A DNA stretch of 37,901 bases, from NCBI GenBank assembly GCA_018668635.1, contig JABJCN010000159.1, positions 1 through 37,901 on the forward strand, written 5' to 3'. The notes under the pieces are model-generated. The model had not been told where the DNA came from, did no database searches, and saw only the letters and a list, made by a program, of their open reading frames with translations. This DNA comes from Opitutia bacterium. Lineage in GTDB: Bacteria; Verrucomicrobiota; Verrucomicrobiia; Opitutales; JABJCN01. Of the stretch, positions 1-9,743 are shown piece after piece (position 1 is the stretch's first letter; the number at the start of each line of letters is the position of its first letter). The translations under genes were made by a program, and so were the position numbers.

Positions 1-912
1 AAGTGAGTCCATGAATTCGGTAATCTGGAGGTCATAGCCATTCTCATCGCCAACGGGTATGATTTCCGGGTCCTCACCTTCACGATAGAGCTTGAGGGTG
101 TCCTCCGCATTGAGGTCATACTCGGCGGTGGCGTTCTCGAAGTTAACGAGGTAGGTCATACGGAACGGAAGGTTGTTCTTGGGTTGCCAGCCGCCTTCGG
201 CCACCACCAGTGGAATATCCCCGTAGTGATAGTGGGTAACGACATGGTCAATCTCCCCGGACATCCTGGGGTAGCCATAACTGGTGACACCGTCAGGCTT
301 TCCGAAGCAGTGCAGGATAAAGTCGGTATCGTGAATATGGAGGTCTAATAGCGCTCCTCCGCAGAGTTCCCCATTATGATAGAAACGACCTCCGGGACAG
401 GCTCCAATACGCTCGAAACGGGCACTCAGGACCTTCCCATAAGTTCCAGCATCAATGGCATCCTTGAGCCAACTCCATTCCGGCCAAAAGCGAAGACACA
501 AGGCAGGCATCCCCAAGACACCCGTTGACTGGGACGCCTCAAGGATTTCGCGAACGCCATCGACATTGCGGGCAATGGGCTTCTCAAGCAGAAAGGGTTT
601 ACCCTCCGATGCACAAAGCTTGGCGGCTTCAACATGAAAAAGAGTCGGCAGGCAAATATCCACTGCCTCAACCTTGGGGTCCCGGATGGCATCACGAAAG
701 TCGGTATATGTTTTGACGAATGCAAGGTCGAATCCACCATCAGCAAAAAGATCAACATTGCCCTCCGCTCGAACTTCGCCAGTCAGTCGCTTTGGATTCG
801 GGTCACTAACGACAACAATCTCGGCATCCTCCCGCTTCAACCAGGAAGCCATGTGCGTATTGCCCATCATTCCCAAACCAAGCACGGCAATTTTCTTTCT
901 GGGGGAACTCAT
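1..912 (-). CDS. Gfo/Idh/MocA family oxidoreductase, 3' end beyond window
   Basis: The frame is open for 304 codons from an ATG at 912 to the window edge, so the C-terminus is missing. The N-terminus has a Rossmann dinucleotide-binding motif GLGMMG (residues 12-17), then the EKP motif at residues 110-112 (the Lys of this motif is catalytic in the family) and a DLHIHDTDF stretch near residue 180 matching the conserved D/H active-site region. No signal peptide is visible, so a cytoplasmic NAD(P)-dependent sugar or polyol oxidoreductase is likely. The substrate cannot be read from the sequence. In this phylum such enzymes often sit with ThuA-domain and dehydrogenase proteins, as here across the divergent gap, which suggests a shared sugar-oxidation pathway (inference). 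Confidence 0.9.
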   Translation of the reverse strand, partial: MSSPRKKIAVLGLGMMGNTHMASWLKREDAEIVVVSDPNPKRLTGEVRAEGNVDLFADGGFDLAFVKTYTDFRDAIRDPKVEAVDICLPTLFHVEAAKLCASEGKPFLLEKPIARNVDGVREILEASQSTGVLGMPALCLRFWPEWSWLKDAIDAGTYGKVLSARFERIGACPGGRFYHNGELCGGALLDLHIHDTDFILHCFGKPDGVTSYGYPRMSGEIDHVVTHYHYGDIPLVVAEGGWQPKNNLPFRMTYLVNFENATAEYDLNAEDTLKLYREGEDPEIIPVGDENGYDLQITEFMDSL

Positions 913-1086
913 GAGGTCTTACAGGGATAAGGAAATGAGGAATGCTGGATGTACCCATGAAATAAATCAAGTAAAAGTAGCTTGGGTTTTCTATTTGCTT
1001 TTCGAAAGTCGCTCGCATTTTCTCTGAATGCCAATTTTTTGACCATAAATTTAAATCTATCTTCTTCTTTCATTAGCAAATTAATT
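913..1086. promoter_or_regulatory. Divergent intergenic region
   Basis: This 174-base gap separates the minus-strand oxidoreductase from the plus-strand ThuA/dehydrogenase gene and must hold both promoters. The half nearest the plus-strand gene is AT-rich. A TTGACC at 1039-1044 resembles a -35 box, but no convincing -10 box lies at the usual spacing. I found no clear operator or riboswitch. Confidence 0.3.
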
Positions 1087-4000
1087 ATGAGAACCAAACA
1101 CATCATCCTTACTGCCCTTCTCCTAAGCATGCCGCTGGCAAAGTACGCCCTCCATGCAGTTGAGGATGGCAAAAAGAAAATCGTGTTCGTGGCTGGCACA
1201 CCCAGTCATGGCTACGGCGCCCATGAACACAAGGCAGGCTCCATACTGTTGTCCGGCATCCTCAACGACAAACTTGGCGACAAGATCAAGGCTGTAGTTG
1301 TATCTGGAGGTTGGCCCAAGGACTCAAAGGCGGCTTTCAAGAACGCCGATGCCCTGGTTTTCTTTTGTACCGGTGGCGGTCGCCATTTTGTCCTGAAGCA
1401 CCTTGATGAGACAAAGGCATTGATGGACAAGGGTGTGGGGCTTGGTTGTATTCATTACGGTGTTGAGGTTCCAAAGGGAGATGGAGGAAACGCTTTCCTC
1501 GATTGGATCGGCGGATATTTTGAACCCTTCTGGAGTGTCAACCCTCACTGGACCGCTGAGTTTAAGGAATTCCCGAAGCATCCGGCAGCCAATGGCATCA
1601 AGCCGTTCTCCATCAATGATGAATGGTATTTCCATATGCGTTTCCAGAAGGACATGAAGGGAGTCACCCCAATCCTGTCCGCAGTTGCACCGGTAAGCAC
1701 AATGAAAAGAGGCGATGGTCCACACAGCGGAAATCCTCATGTCCGCGCATCGGTTAAGCGTGGTGACAAGCAACACGTGGGTTGGGTCTACGAGCGCCCT
1801 AATGGAGGTCGAGGATTTGGATTTACTGGTGCCCACAATCACTGGAACTGGGCCAATGATAATTTCCGCAAGGCCGCGCTCAATGCACTTTGCTGGATTG
1901 CCAAGGTTGAGGTCCCCAAGGACGGCGTTCCTTCTGAGACACCCACACGAGAGCAACTTGAAGCCAATCAGGACTATCCAAAACCCGGGACCAAGAAGGC
2001 GAAGAAGTCCTCCTCCATCACACCTGCAGGCAAGGCAGGCAGGAACAAGGCAAAATTCGCCAGCAAGATCATTGACAAAAACACAAAGGGGAGATCTGTC
2101 GAGATTTCAGCTGACATCAAGGGCGCCAAGGAACTGTATCTGGTTGTGACTGACGGACTGAACGGTTTTTCACACGATTGGGCAAACTGGGTTTCACCGC
2201 GCCTTATTGAAAACAGTGGAAAAGAGAAATCGATAACATCAATGAAATGGTCAACCGCACAGACAGGTTGGGGAAATATCCAGATTGGGAAAAACGCCGG
2301 AGGCCAGACGATGAAGGTCGGAGGGAAAGCAGTGACAGGTATTGGAACTCATGCAATATCCATGATCAGTTACAAGCTTCCAGCAAACCACAAATTCACA
2401 ACATTTAAGGCAATGGGAGCACTCGATGATGGTGGAATCAATCAAAGTGGCTCACAATCCAGTGTCGAATTCCTGGTGTTTACGGAAAAACCAGCCTCCA
2501 CGATCGCTGTTGCCGTGTCGGGTCCCGCCGGTGGTGTAGGAAGAGTCGGTGAACAAGGGGACCCCAAGCACGCAATTGAAAACCTTAATATCCATGAAGA
2601 TGTTAAGGCTACACTCTTCGCATCCGAACCAATGCTACTGAGCCCATCCTCCATAGACATAGACCACAGGGGACGTGTATGGGTATGTGAAGTTGTCAAC
2701 TATCGACGCCACAAGAACAAGCGCCCGGAAGGTGATCGCATCCTGATACTTGAGGATACCGATGGCGACAACAAGGCCGATAAGGTTAAAACCTTCTACC
2801 AGGGAAGGGATATTGATTCCGCACACGGGGTAAGCGTCTTTGGCGACAAGATCGTCGTCTCCTGTGGAGACAAGATCATGGTATTCACTGATAAAGATGG
2901 AGACGATAAGCCTGATTCAAAGGAAAACCTGTTTACGGGGATCGCAGGAACCCAGCATGATCACGGTATACACGCTGTCCACTTTGGTCCCGACGGGAAA
3001 TATTATTTCAACTTCGGTAACTCTGGTCGCCAGATCAAGGACAAGGATGGGAAACCCATAATAGACATGGCGGGAAACGAGGTTAACGACAAACGTAAAC
3101 CCTATCAGCAAGGCATGGTATTTCGTTGTAACCCAGACGGATCCGACTTCGAGACACTCGGCTGGAACTTCCGTAATAACTGGGAGGTCTGCGTTGATTC
3201 CTTTGGAACGATCTGGCAATCTGATAATGATGATGACGGTAATCGCGGAGTCCGTATCAACTATGTCATGGAATTTGGAAACTACGGCTACCGTGGTGAG
3301 TTGACCGGTCGTGGTTGGCGTGATAAACGCAGCAACATTGAAAAAGAGGTTCCCCTTCGCCACTGGCACCTCAATGACCCGGGTGTTGTCCCGAATCTAT
3401 TGCAAACCGGCGCGGGGTCCCCTACCGGTATCACTTCCTATGAAGGAAACTTACTCCCCAGCATATTCCGGGGCCAAGTGATTCATTGCGATGCCGGACC
3501 CAGTATTGTGCGAGCCTATCCTGTACAAAATGCAGGAGCCGGTTACTCCGCTGAAATCGTCAACCTGCTTGACGGGGCAAAACGAGACAAGTGGTTTCGG
3601 CCTTCTGATGTGGCAGTTGCACCGGATGGGGCGCTCATCGTTGCCGACTGGTATGACCCCGGTGTCGGTGGCCACAATATGCGCGACCTTGACCGTGGAC
3701 GACTATTCCTCGTGGCACCGGAGGGGCATAAGTACAAAACAAACAAGATTGACCTATCCAGCTTGGAAGGTGCGGCAGAAGCACTTAAGAGCCCCAATAT
3801 GGCCACACGTTACCTGGCATGGAATAAACTCCACGATGCAGGAAAAAAAGCTGAATCCGCACTAAAAAAACTATGGAATGGAAACAACGCCATCCACCGT
3901 GCTCGTGCCATATGGCTTTTGGGAAAAATTGAAGGCAAGGGTCAGCAATACGTTGACATTGCAATTGGTGACAAGGATCCCAATATCCGCATTGCCGGTT

Positions 4001-4443
4001 TGCGACTCGCCCGCCAGAATGGAGCAGACGTCATCGGCACCTGTGAAAAGCTGACCAAGGACAAATCTGCACAAGTCCGGCGTGAAGTTGCCATCGCCAT
4101 CCGCGACAGCAAGTCACCCAAGGCTGCCGGCATATGGGCAGAACTTGCAGTCCAGCATGACGGTGTGGACCGTTGGTATCTGGAAGCCCTCGGCATTTCA
4201 GCAAACGGCCAGTGGGATGCGTTCTTCAGTGCATGGATCCAGAAGGTTGGAAACAAATGGAATACCCCCGCCGGGCGAGATATCATCTGGCGAAGCAGGT
4301 CCAATGATGCCCCAAGTTACATCGTCAAGATTCTCAAGGACAAATCGACACCAACAGAAGCCCACCCCCGCTACATGCGTGCCTTGGATTTCCACTCCGG
4401 CCAAGCGAGGGACAAGGCCCTCGAAGCCCTCCTGGATATCTAG
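1087..4443 (+). CDS. ThuA-NPCBM-PVC-type dehydrogenase (no haem domain)
   Basis: This is an exported protein of 1,118 aa. I chose the ATG at 1087 because it opens directly on a signal peptide (MRTKHIILTALLLSMPLAKY...). Domains in order: ThuA-like domain (about 30-270, with FFCTGGGRH and HYGVEVP), a Lys/Ser-rich linker, an NPCBM-like beta domain (about 318-471), a six-bladed-type propeller of the Pirellula/Verrucomicrobium dehydrogenase family (about 500-880, with repeated D-x-D-G-D-x-x-x-D loops such as DTDGDNKAD), then HEAT-like helices to the end. The family usually continues into a cytochrome c tail. Here a TAG ends the frame and the cytochrome is a separate product just downstream in the same frame. 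The likely role is periplasmic oxidation of a sugar-like substrate; the exact reaction is unknown. Confidence 0.88.
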   Translation: MRTKHIILTALLLSMPLAKYALHAVEDGKKKIVFVAGTPSHGYGAHEHKAGSILLSGILNDKLGDKIKAVVVSGGWPKDSKAAFKNADALVFFCTGGGRHFVLKHLDETKALMDKGVGLGCIHYGVEVPKGDGGNAFLDWIGGYFEPFWSVNPHWTAEFKEFPKHPAANGIKPFSINDEWYFHMRFQKDMKGVTPILSAVAPVSTMKRGDGPHSGNPHVRASVKRGDKQHVGWVYERPNGGRGFGFTGAHNHWNWANDNFRKAALNALCWIAKVEVPKDGVPSETPTREQLEANQDYPKPGTKKAKKSSSITPAGKAGRNKAKFASKIIDKNTKGRSVEISADIKGAKELYLVVTDGLNGFSHDWANWVSPRLIENSGKEKSITSMKWSTAQTGWGNIQIGKNAGGQTMKVGGKAVTGIGTHAISMISYKLPANHKFTTFKAMGALDDGGINQSGSQSSVEFLVFTEKPASTIAVAVSGPAGGVGRVGEQGDPKHAIENLNIHEDVKATLFASEPMLLSPSSIDIDHRGRVWVCEVVNYRRHKNKRPEGDRILILEDTDGDNKADKVKTFYQGRDIDSAHGVSVFGDKIVVSCGDKIMVFTDKDGDDKPDSKENLFTGIAGTQHDHGIHAVHFGPDGKYYFNFGNSGRQIKDKDGKPIIDMAGNEVNDKRKPYQQGMVFRCNPDGSDFETLGWNFRNNWEVCVDSFGTIWQSDNDDDGNRGVRINYVMEFGNYGYRGELTGRGWRDKRSNIEKEVPLRHWHLNDPGVVPNLLQTGAGSPTGITSYEGNLLPSIFRGQVIHCDAGPSIVRAYPVQNAGAGYSAEIVNLLDGAKRDKWFRPSDVAVAPDGALIVADWYDPGVGGHNMRDLDRGRLFLVAPEGHKYKTNKIDLSSLEGAAEALKSPNMATRYLAWNKLHDAGKKAESALKKLWNGNNAIHRARAIWLLGKIEGKGQQYVDIAIGDKDPNIRIAGLRLARQNGADVIGTCEKLTKDKSAQVRREVAIAIRDSKSPKAAGIWAELAVQHDGVDRWYLEALGISANGQWDAFFSAWIQKVGNKWNTPAGRDIIWRSRSNDAPSYIVKILKDKSTPTEAHPRYMRALDFHSGQARDKALEALLDI

Positions 4444-4503
4444 CACTTCTGCACCCGAAGCATCCTAGGCATGGGACGGCTATTAGCCGCCTGCAGACCT
4501 GCC

Positions 4504-5508
4504 ATGACCCGCGGAATTCAATCCATCCTGTTCGCAATAACCCTATGCGTATCCGTTTCGGGGCAACAACTGGAACCACGTGACCGCATCATCGTGGAAA
4601 CCCTCATCAAGCTGAACAAGTTTGATGTGCAGGGAAACCCCAAGTGGAAAGGCGCGGTACTACGATATGCTGAGTCTGTAAGGGGCAGCGAGGAGCATCT
4701 GGATATTGTCCGCAAGTTCACTCTTGAGGAGGAATGCCCCGCCCTACTGGACAATATCATCAAGAAACCCACGGGTTCAAACGCAGCAAATGCCACCCGA
4801 CTCATCATTGACCTCGGCAAGGAGGAACTTCTCGCCAAGGCTCTCAGGAACTCCAGTAAACAGGCTCCCGAAATCCTAACCCTGCTCGGCTTCACAAAGC
4901 ACAAGGCCTCCGCAAGAATATTGGCTTCCTATCTGAATTCCACACAAAATTCAAACCTCAGGGAATCTGCGGCCAAGGCCCTCCTGAAGGTGGGTGACAA
5001 CGAACAAAAAAACTTGGCGAAAAAATTCCTTGGTGACACACCATCCAAGGCCAACAATCCTCCGCTTGATATCGCCACGCTCGCAAAAAAAACAGGTGAC
5101 CCGGCAAAGGGTATGATTACATTTCAGAAACTATGCTTTGCCTGCCACAAGGCAGGGGATATCGGCATCGACTTCGGGCCAGCCCTTACCGAGATTGGCA
5201 GCAAACTCCCAAAGTCTGAGCTCTACCTATCGATTCTAAACCCCAACGCAGGAATCAGCTTTGACTATGAAGGGTGGACCCTACATCTAAAGGATGGCAC
5301 AAAGACCGCAGGGATCATCCAGAGCGAGACAGATGATGAGATTATCCTCCGCATGGTTGGTGGGATACGCCAAACACTGCCCAAGAAAACAATACGTTCC
5401 CGCGAAAAAATGAAGACATCCCTCATGCCTCCCGGACTTCACCTTGCCATTAAAGAACAAGAGCTCATCGATCTCATTGAATTCCTGGTTGGTCTCAAGG
5501 GAAAGTAG
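4504..5508 (+). CDS. HEAT-like / c-type cytochrome protein (Pirellula/Verrucomicrobium type)
   Basis: About 334 aa. The frame also has an ATG at 4471, but the ATG at 4504 opens a credible signal peptide (MTRGIQSILFAITLCVSVSG), needed for periplasmic haem attachment. Helical HEAT-like repeats fill about 30-190, followed by the haem domain: CFACH at residues 211-215 and a probable axial Met in LMPPGL (M308). The C-terminal region (GWTLHLKDG, GIIQSETDDEI, GGIRQTLPKK) matches the haem-binding domain usually fused to ThuA/propeller dehydrogenases. It lies in the same frame as the preceding gene, separated by one TAG and a short open spacer. It is probably the electron acceptor of that protein. The sulfatase follows after 6 bases, so co-transcription is likely. 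Confidence 0.85.
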   Translation: MTRGIQSILFAITLCVSVSGQQLEPRDRIIVETLIKLNKFDVQGNPKWKGAVLRYAESVRGSEEHLDIVRKFTLEEECPALLDNIIKKPTGSNAANATRLIIDLGKEELLAKALRNSSKQAPEILTLLGFTKHKASARILASYLNSTQNSNLRESAAKALLKVGDNEQKNLAKKFLGDTPSKANNPPLDIATLAKKTGDPAKGMITFQKLCFACHKAGDIGIDFGPALTEIGSKLPKSELYLSILNPNAGISFDYEGWTLHLKDGTKTAGIIQSETDDEIILRMVGGIRQTLPKKTIRSREKMKTSLMPPGLHLAIKEQELIDLIEFLVGLKGK

Positions 5509-5514
5509 GTTTTT

Positions 5515-6966
5515 ATGAAGAAAAAATTGTATAGCCTCTCCATCTTGCTCGCAAGCATCAACTTCATTACAGCAAAGTCTCCGAGCTTTGTTCTCTTCCT
5601 TGTGGATGACTTGGGCTACATGGATATCGGAGCCTATAACCCGAAATGCTTCTATGACACTCCCAATGTGGACACCCTTGCAAAATCAGGGATGAAATTC
5701 ACAGATGGTTATGCGGCCAACCCGGTCTGTTCCCCCACTCGCTTTGGCATCCAGACGGGAAGGCATCCCTCGCGCAAGGATGCAACCAATTTCTTTAGCG
5801 GTCGGCGGGGCGGACTCTTTAATTCCGCTCCCCTGCACGATCGAATGGACTTGGAGGAGGTGACGATAGCGGAAGCCCTCAAGAAAAAAGGATACGCCAC
5901 GTTCTTTGCGGGTAAGTGGCACCTCGGTCCGACCGAACAGTTCTGGCCCACCAAACAAGGATACGACGTCAATATCGGTGGATGGAAGCATGGCGGTCCA
6001 TGGTTCGGCAAGAAATACTTTTCGCCGTACGGAAACCCAAGGCTTTCGAATGGTCCTGACGGTGAGCACCTGCCCGACAGGTTGGCTAGCGAGACCTGTG
6101 CATTTATCGAAAAGAACAAGGACAAGCCGTTCTTTGCAATGCTTTCCTTCTACTCAGTCCATACCCCGCTGATCGGACGACCCGACTTGGTCGCCAAGTA
6201 CAAGAAAAAGGCGTCGAAAATAAACGGGGCTGAATTTGGAGACGAGGAAATGACCTGGCCCAGGAACGGGAAGACTCGAAAAGTTCGGATCCTCCAAAAG
6301 CATGCGGTTTACGCAGCGATGGTAGAGGCCATGGACCTCGCAGTAGGAAAAGTGCTGAACAAGTTGAAGTCACTCGGTTTGGACGACGAGGTGGTGGTTG
6401 CCTTCACATCCGACAACGGCGGACTCTCCACCTCCGAAGGCTCCCCCACCTCCAACCTCCCCCTTCGAGGAGGAAAAGGCTGGATCTACGAAGGAGGCAT
6501 ACGTGAACCATTCATCGTTCGTTGGCCCGGGGTCACAAAAGCCGGTTCCGTTTGCCAAGAGCCTGTTATGAGCACTGATTTCTTTCCCACCTTCGTAAAG
6601 GCGGCCGGAGGGAAACCCAAAGGAGCAGGCCCGATTGATGGGGTTGACCTAATGCCCTTGCTCAAGGGTGAGGAAAGCCTGGAAAGGGATGCCCTCTTCT
6701 GGCATTACCCTCACTACAGTAATCAAGGTGGCTTCCCCGGCGGGGCTGTTCGCATGGGAAAATTCAAGCTCATTGAACGCTTCGAGGATGGAAAGCTGGA
6801 CCTGTATGACCTCTCAAAGGACATCGGGGAGCGTAATAATGTGGCGGCACAACACCCAGAAAAGATCCAAAAAATGCAGGCTAAACTCCATGCCTGGTAC
6901 AAGGATGTGGATGCCAAGTTTCTCCAACCCAAATCAAAGGACGGCCCCAAACCTTGGCGCCCATAA
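5515..6966 (+). CDS. Exported type I sulfatase
   Basis: 483 aa, a normal and complete length for the family. The N-terminus is a signal peptide (MKKKLYSLSILLASINFITA). Metal-binding Asp pair DD at 31-32. The CSPTR motif at 72-76 fits C-x-P-x-R, in which the Cys is converted to formylglycine by a sulfatase-maturating enzyme. TSDNGG gives D300/N301, and RGGKGW carries the usual active-site Lys. It would hydrolyse sulfate esters, probably on a sulfated glycan, outside the cytoplasm; the substrate subfamily cannot be assigned by eye. It follows the cytochrome gene by 6 bases and precedes the TonB receptor by 15, consistent with one transcript for a glycan-use locus. Confidence 0.93.
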   Translation: MKKKLYSLSILLASINFITAKSPSFVLFLVDDLGYMDIGAYNPKCFYDTPNVDTLAKSGMKFTDGYAANPVCSPTRFGIQTGRHPSRKDATNFFSGRRGGLFNSAPLHDRMDLEEVTIAEALKKKGYATFFAGKWHLGPTEQFWPTKQGYDVNIGGWKHGGPWFGKKYFSPYGNPRLSNGPDGEHLPDRLASETCAFIEKNKDKPFFAMLSFYSVHTPLIGRPDLVAKYKKKASKINGAEFGDEEMTWPRNGKTRKVRILQKHAVYAAMVEAMDLAVGKVLNKLKSLGLDDEVVVAFTSDNGGLSTSEGSPTSNLPLRGGKGWIYEGGIREPFIVRWPGVTKAGSVCQEPVMSTDFFPTFVKAAGGKPKGAGPIDGVDLMPLLKGEESLERDALFWHYPHYSNQGGFPGGAVRMGKFKLIERFEDGKLDLYDLSKDIGERNNVAAQHPEKIQKMQAKLHAWYKDVDAKFLQPKSKDGPKPWRP

Positions 6967-6981
6967 ACATTTCATATCCAA

Positions 6982-9045
6982 ATGCGGTTTTCGGCAAACT
7001 TCACATACCTATTTATTGTACTCATCCGCCTAAATCTACACATGCATGGGGCGGATGAATTGCCGCCCCGCATCGTAACAGCATCACGACAGGAATCCGT
7101 CCTCTTCAAGACTCCCTGGACAGCAGACACCTTCCCTGAGGAAAAATTGCTACAAAAACAATACCGCACACTACCTCAGGCATTACGGGAAATCCCTGGA
7201 ATTATGGTACAGGAGACATCAATGGGCCAGGGTTCACCATACATCAGGGGATTCACAGGGTTTAGAAACCTGATGCTGATCGACGGCATTCGGTTGAACA
7301 ACTCCGTCTTTCGATCCGGCCCGAATCAATACTGGAACACTGTTGATCCACTTGGAATTGGACGTATGGAAGTCGTTAAGAGTACAGGATCGGTCCCCTA
7401 CGGCCCGGACTCGATCGGCGGCACAGTTCAAGTTTTCACGCGCAACCCGGGAAGTTCACCGAAACAGCGTGCCTATCTGCGGGCAAGTTCTGCACATCGA
7501 TCTTTCTTGGGACGCCTTGAAATCACACAAGTGATTTCCGACCAAACATCTGTTCTTCTGGGTGGAGGAGGCAAGACCTATGGTGATCTGGAAGGGGGAC
7601 GTGACCTTGGTCGACAGACAGAAACCGGTTACGAGGAACAAAACTTTGACATCAAGATTGTTCACGAATTCTCAGAAGATGGCCAATTGACTCTATTCCA
7701 CCAACACCTGCGCCAAAATAATGTTCCCCGCACTCACAAGACAATCCATGCCAAGTCCTTCGCGGGCACCTCTTTGGGCAAGGAACTGAGACGCGAGCTC
7801 GATCAGGATCGCAACCTGACGTATCTACAATACAATCGGGACTTGGATGCTGAATTCGCTGACAGCCTTTTCCTTAGCGTCTCCTGGCAGGAGCAAAATG
7901 AAGTTCGCGACCGACTGAAGACTTCTTCTGCGGAGCTTCAAGGCTTCGATGTTGGAACAATTGGCCTTATAATGCAACTGGACGGCACATCCAGTTACGG
8001 GGCTTGGACCGCGGGAATGGACTATTACGGCGATGATGTGGACTCTTTCAAAACCAAGAACGGCATTGCTGAAATCCAGGGTCCTGTAGGTGATGATGCA
8101 ACCTACGACCTGTTTGGAGCCTATGCCAATATTGAATCTGAACTGAACGAAAACACAAACCTTACCATCGGTGGACGCTATACCTCCGCGGATGCGCAGG
8201 CAAACCGTGTAGAGGATCCGCTGACTGGCAACGCAACGTCCATTTCCGGTGAATGGGACGCTGTTGTAGGCAGTATTCGTCTCTCCAGGGAAATTCTAGA
8301 GGAAAGTGTTTTCCTGTTTGGTGGCATTGCACAGGGATTTCGCGCCCCGAATCTTTCTGACCTCACACGTCTGGACTCAGCCCGTACAGATGAAATTGAA
8401 ACCCCCTCTCCAAACCTAAAACCGGAACATTTCCTCACACATGAACTGGGACTGCGTTACCGAAAAGATAAATTCAGTTTTTCAGCAAGCCTCTTCCACA
8501 CCAAGATTAAGGACATGATCGTCCGCACACCTACAGGAGCTATAATAGAAGAAGAAAATGAGGTCACAAAGGTCAATTCCGGAAATGGCTTTACCGAGGG
8601 CATTGAACTACTTGCCAGATACCAACCAGATAACCAATGGCAAATATGGGCAAACCTCTCGTGGCTGGATGGAGAGGTGGATACCTACCCGACCTCGATA
8701 ACAACAAAGGTCAGGGAACCAATCGACAGACTCATGCCTTTGACATGGCAATTCGGAACGCGTTGGACATGCGAAACCTTTGATTTCCATATCGAGGGGC
8801 TCCTACGGGTAGCCCAAAAGGCAGACAAACTATCCACTCGCGATACTTCCGACACCTCCCGTATTCCTCCTGGTGGAACTCCCGGTTACGAGGCCTTTGA
8901 CGTTCGTGGTTCATGGAAAATGGACGAAACAACTGAAATCACCCTTGCAATCGAAAATATCTTTGATGAAGACTATCGTATTCACGGTTCCGGAACAAAT
9001 ATGCCGGGACGGAACTTTATTTTCGCATTAAACAAGTCGTTTTGA
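6982..9045 (+). CDS. TonB-dependent outer-membrane receptor
   Basis: 687 aa. A signal peptide (first about 24 residues) is followed by a TonB-box-like PRIVTASRQES, then a plug domain (about 45-165) with the typical ALREIPGIMVQE, YIRGFTGFRNLMLIDGIRLN and GPDSIGGTVQVFT segments. The remainder is a beta-barrel ending in NIFDEDYRIHGSGTNMPGR and a terminal Phe, the usual barrel-assembly signal. It would import a ligand across the outer membrane using TonB energy. Its place after a sulfatase suggests an oligosaccharide, but siderophore or cobalamin uptake is not excluded. The following lipoprotein gene starts within its stop codon. It appears intact. Confidence 0.93.
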   Translation: MRFSANFTYLFIVLIRLNLHMHGADELPPRIVTASRQESVLFKTPWTADTFPEEKLLQKQYRTLPQALREIPGIMVQETSMGQGSPYIRGFTGFRNLMLIDGIRLNNSVFRSGPNQYWNTVDPLGIGRMEVVKSTGSVPYGPDSIGGTVQVFTRNPGSSPKQRAYLRASSAHRSFLGRLEITQVISDQTSVLLGGGGKTYGDLEGGRDLGRQTETGYEEQNFDIKIVHEFSEDGQLTLFHQHLRQNNVPRTHKTIHAKSFAGTSLGKELRRELDQDRNLTYLQYNRDLDAEFADSLFLSVSWQEQNEVRDRLKTSSAELQGFDVGTIGLIMQLDGTSSYGAWTAGMDYYGDDVDSFKTKNGIAEIQGPVGDDATYDLFGAYANIESELNENTNLTIGGRYTSADAQANRVEDPLTGNATSISGEWDAVVGSIRLSREILEESVFLFGGIAQGFRAPNLSDLTRLDSARTDEIETPSPNLKPEHFLTHELGLRYRKDKFSFSASLFHTKIKDMIVRTPTGAIIEEENEVTKVNSGNGFTEGIELLARYQPDNQWQIWANLSWLDGEVDTYPTSITTKVREPIDRLMPLTWQFGTRWTCETFDFHIEGLLRVAQKADKLSTRDTSDTSRIPPGGTPGYEAFDVRGSWKMDETTEITLAIENIFDEDYRIHGSGTNMPGRNFIFALNKSF

Positions 9046-9743
9046 AACTACACACTTGCAGGAATCCCAGACAATGTCTGCAAACAAACGTTTACAGCAT
9101 TGTTCTTTCAATCTTGTTGTCCTTAACAGGATGCGGAGAGTTGCTTGAGAAGCCAGACTCAACTGAAAAGCCAAAGCCGTACGATGCAACCTCTCTAAAA
9201 AAAACGGAGTTAAAAAAACTTAAGGAGCTCTTCCCTCGTGACTGGAATGCACCGGAACGCGGACAACATCCAGCTTCCACGGAAATGCGACTCCTAAAGC
9301 GAATAACAGGAAAAAAACGAAAGATTGAACAGCACGTTCATTTCCCCGATTCTCCAGAGACTCAGACAACAAGATCGAGTTCGACATTCCTGGATCCTTC
9401 AGGGAAATACATTGTTGGAAAGGACTGGAACCACGACCCTGACCGCAAGGAATCAACCCGTTTCATTCTTTACTATGATGAGACAATTGAATGCTTCAGG
9501 GGGTTGTCGTGGACAAAGTCATCGCTCGGTGAAGGCAATCCTGTCCAGATGGTCGGAAAATTTGTCAAAGGCAAGGCGGTAATTGAATGGAAAGCATTTG
9601 AAGAAAGTGTCGGGGTTGACACAAAATCTCATCTTTTCCTCACCAGTCCAGAGAATTTCATATGGAGAGTTGAGCGCATTAGGGAAGGTAGGATTGTCAC
9701 CACCCTCACCAGCAACAGTACTCTCGAGCAGGAATGGCCTTGA
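9042..9743 (+). CDS. Putative lipoprotein of unknown function
   Basis: 233 aa from a TTG overlapping the receptor stop (TTGA), implying translational coupling. There is no ATG before the hydrophobic segment, so TTG is the best start. A lipoprotein signal (VYSIVLSILLSLTGC) places the lipidated Cys at residue 31. The mature part begins with a Lys/Glu-rich linker and then a probably beta-rich domain (STFLDPSGKYIVGKDWNHD, RFILYYDETIECFRGLSW). I do not recognise the family. The context suggests an outer-membrane partner of the TonB receptor. A modified Cys is secure only if the TTG start is right. Confidence 0.7.
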   Translation: MKLHTCRNPRQCLQTNVYSIVLSILLSLTGCGELLEKPDSTEKPKPYDATSLKKTELKKLKELFPRDWNAPERGQHPASTEMRLLKRITGKKRKIEQHVHFPDSPETQTTRSSSTFLDPSGKYIVGKDWNHDPDRKESTRFILYYDETIECFRGLSWTKSSLGEGNPVQMVGKFVKGKAVIEWKAFEESVGVDTKSHLFLTSPENFIWRVERIREGRIVTTLTSNSTLEQEWP

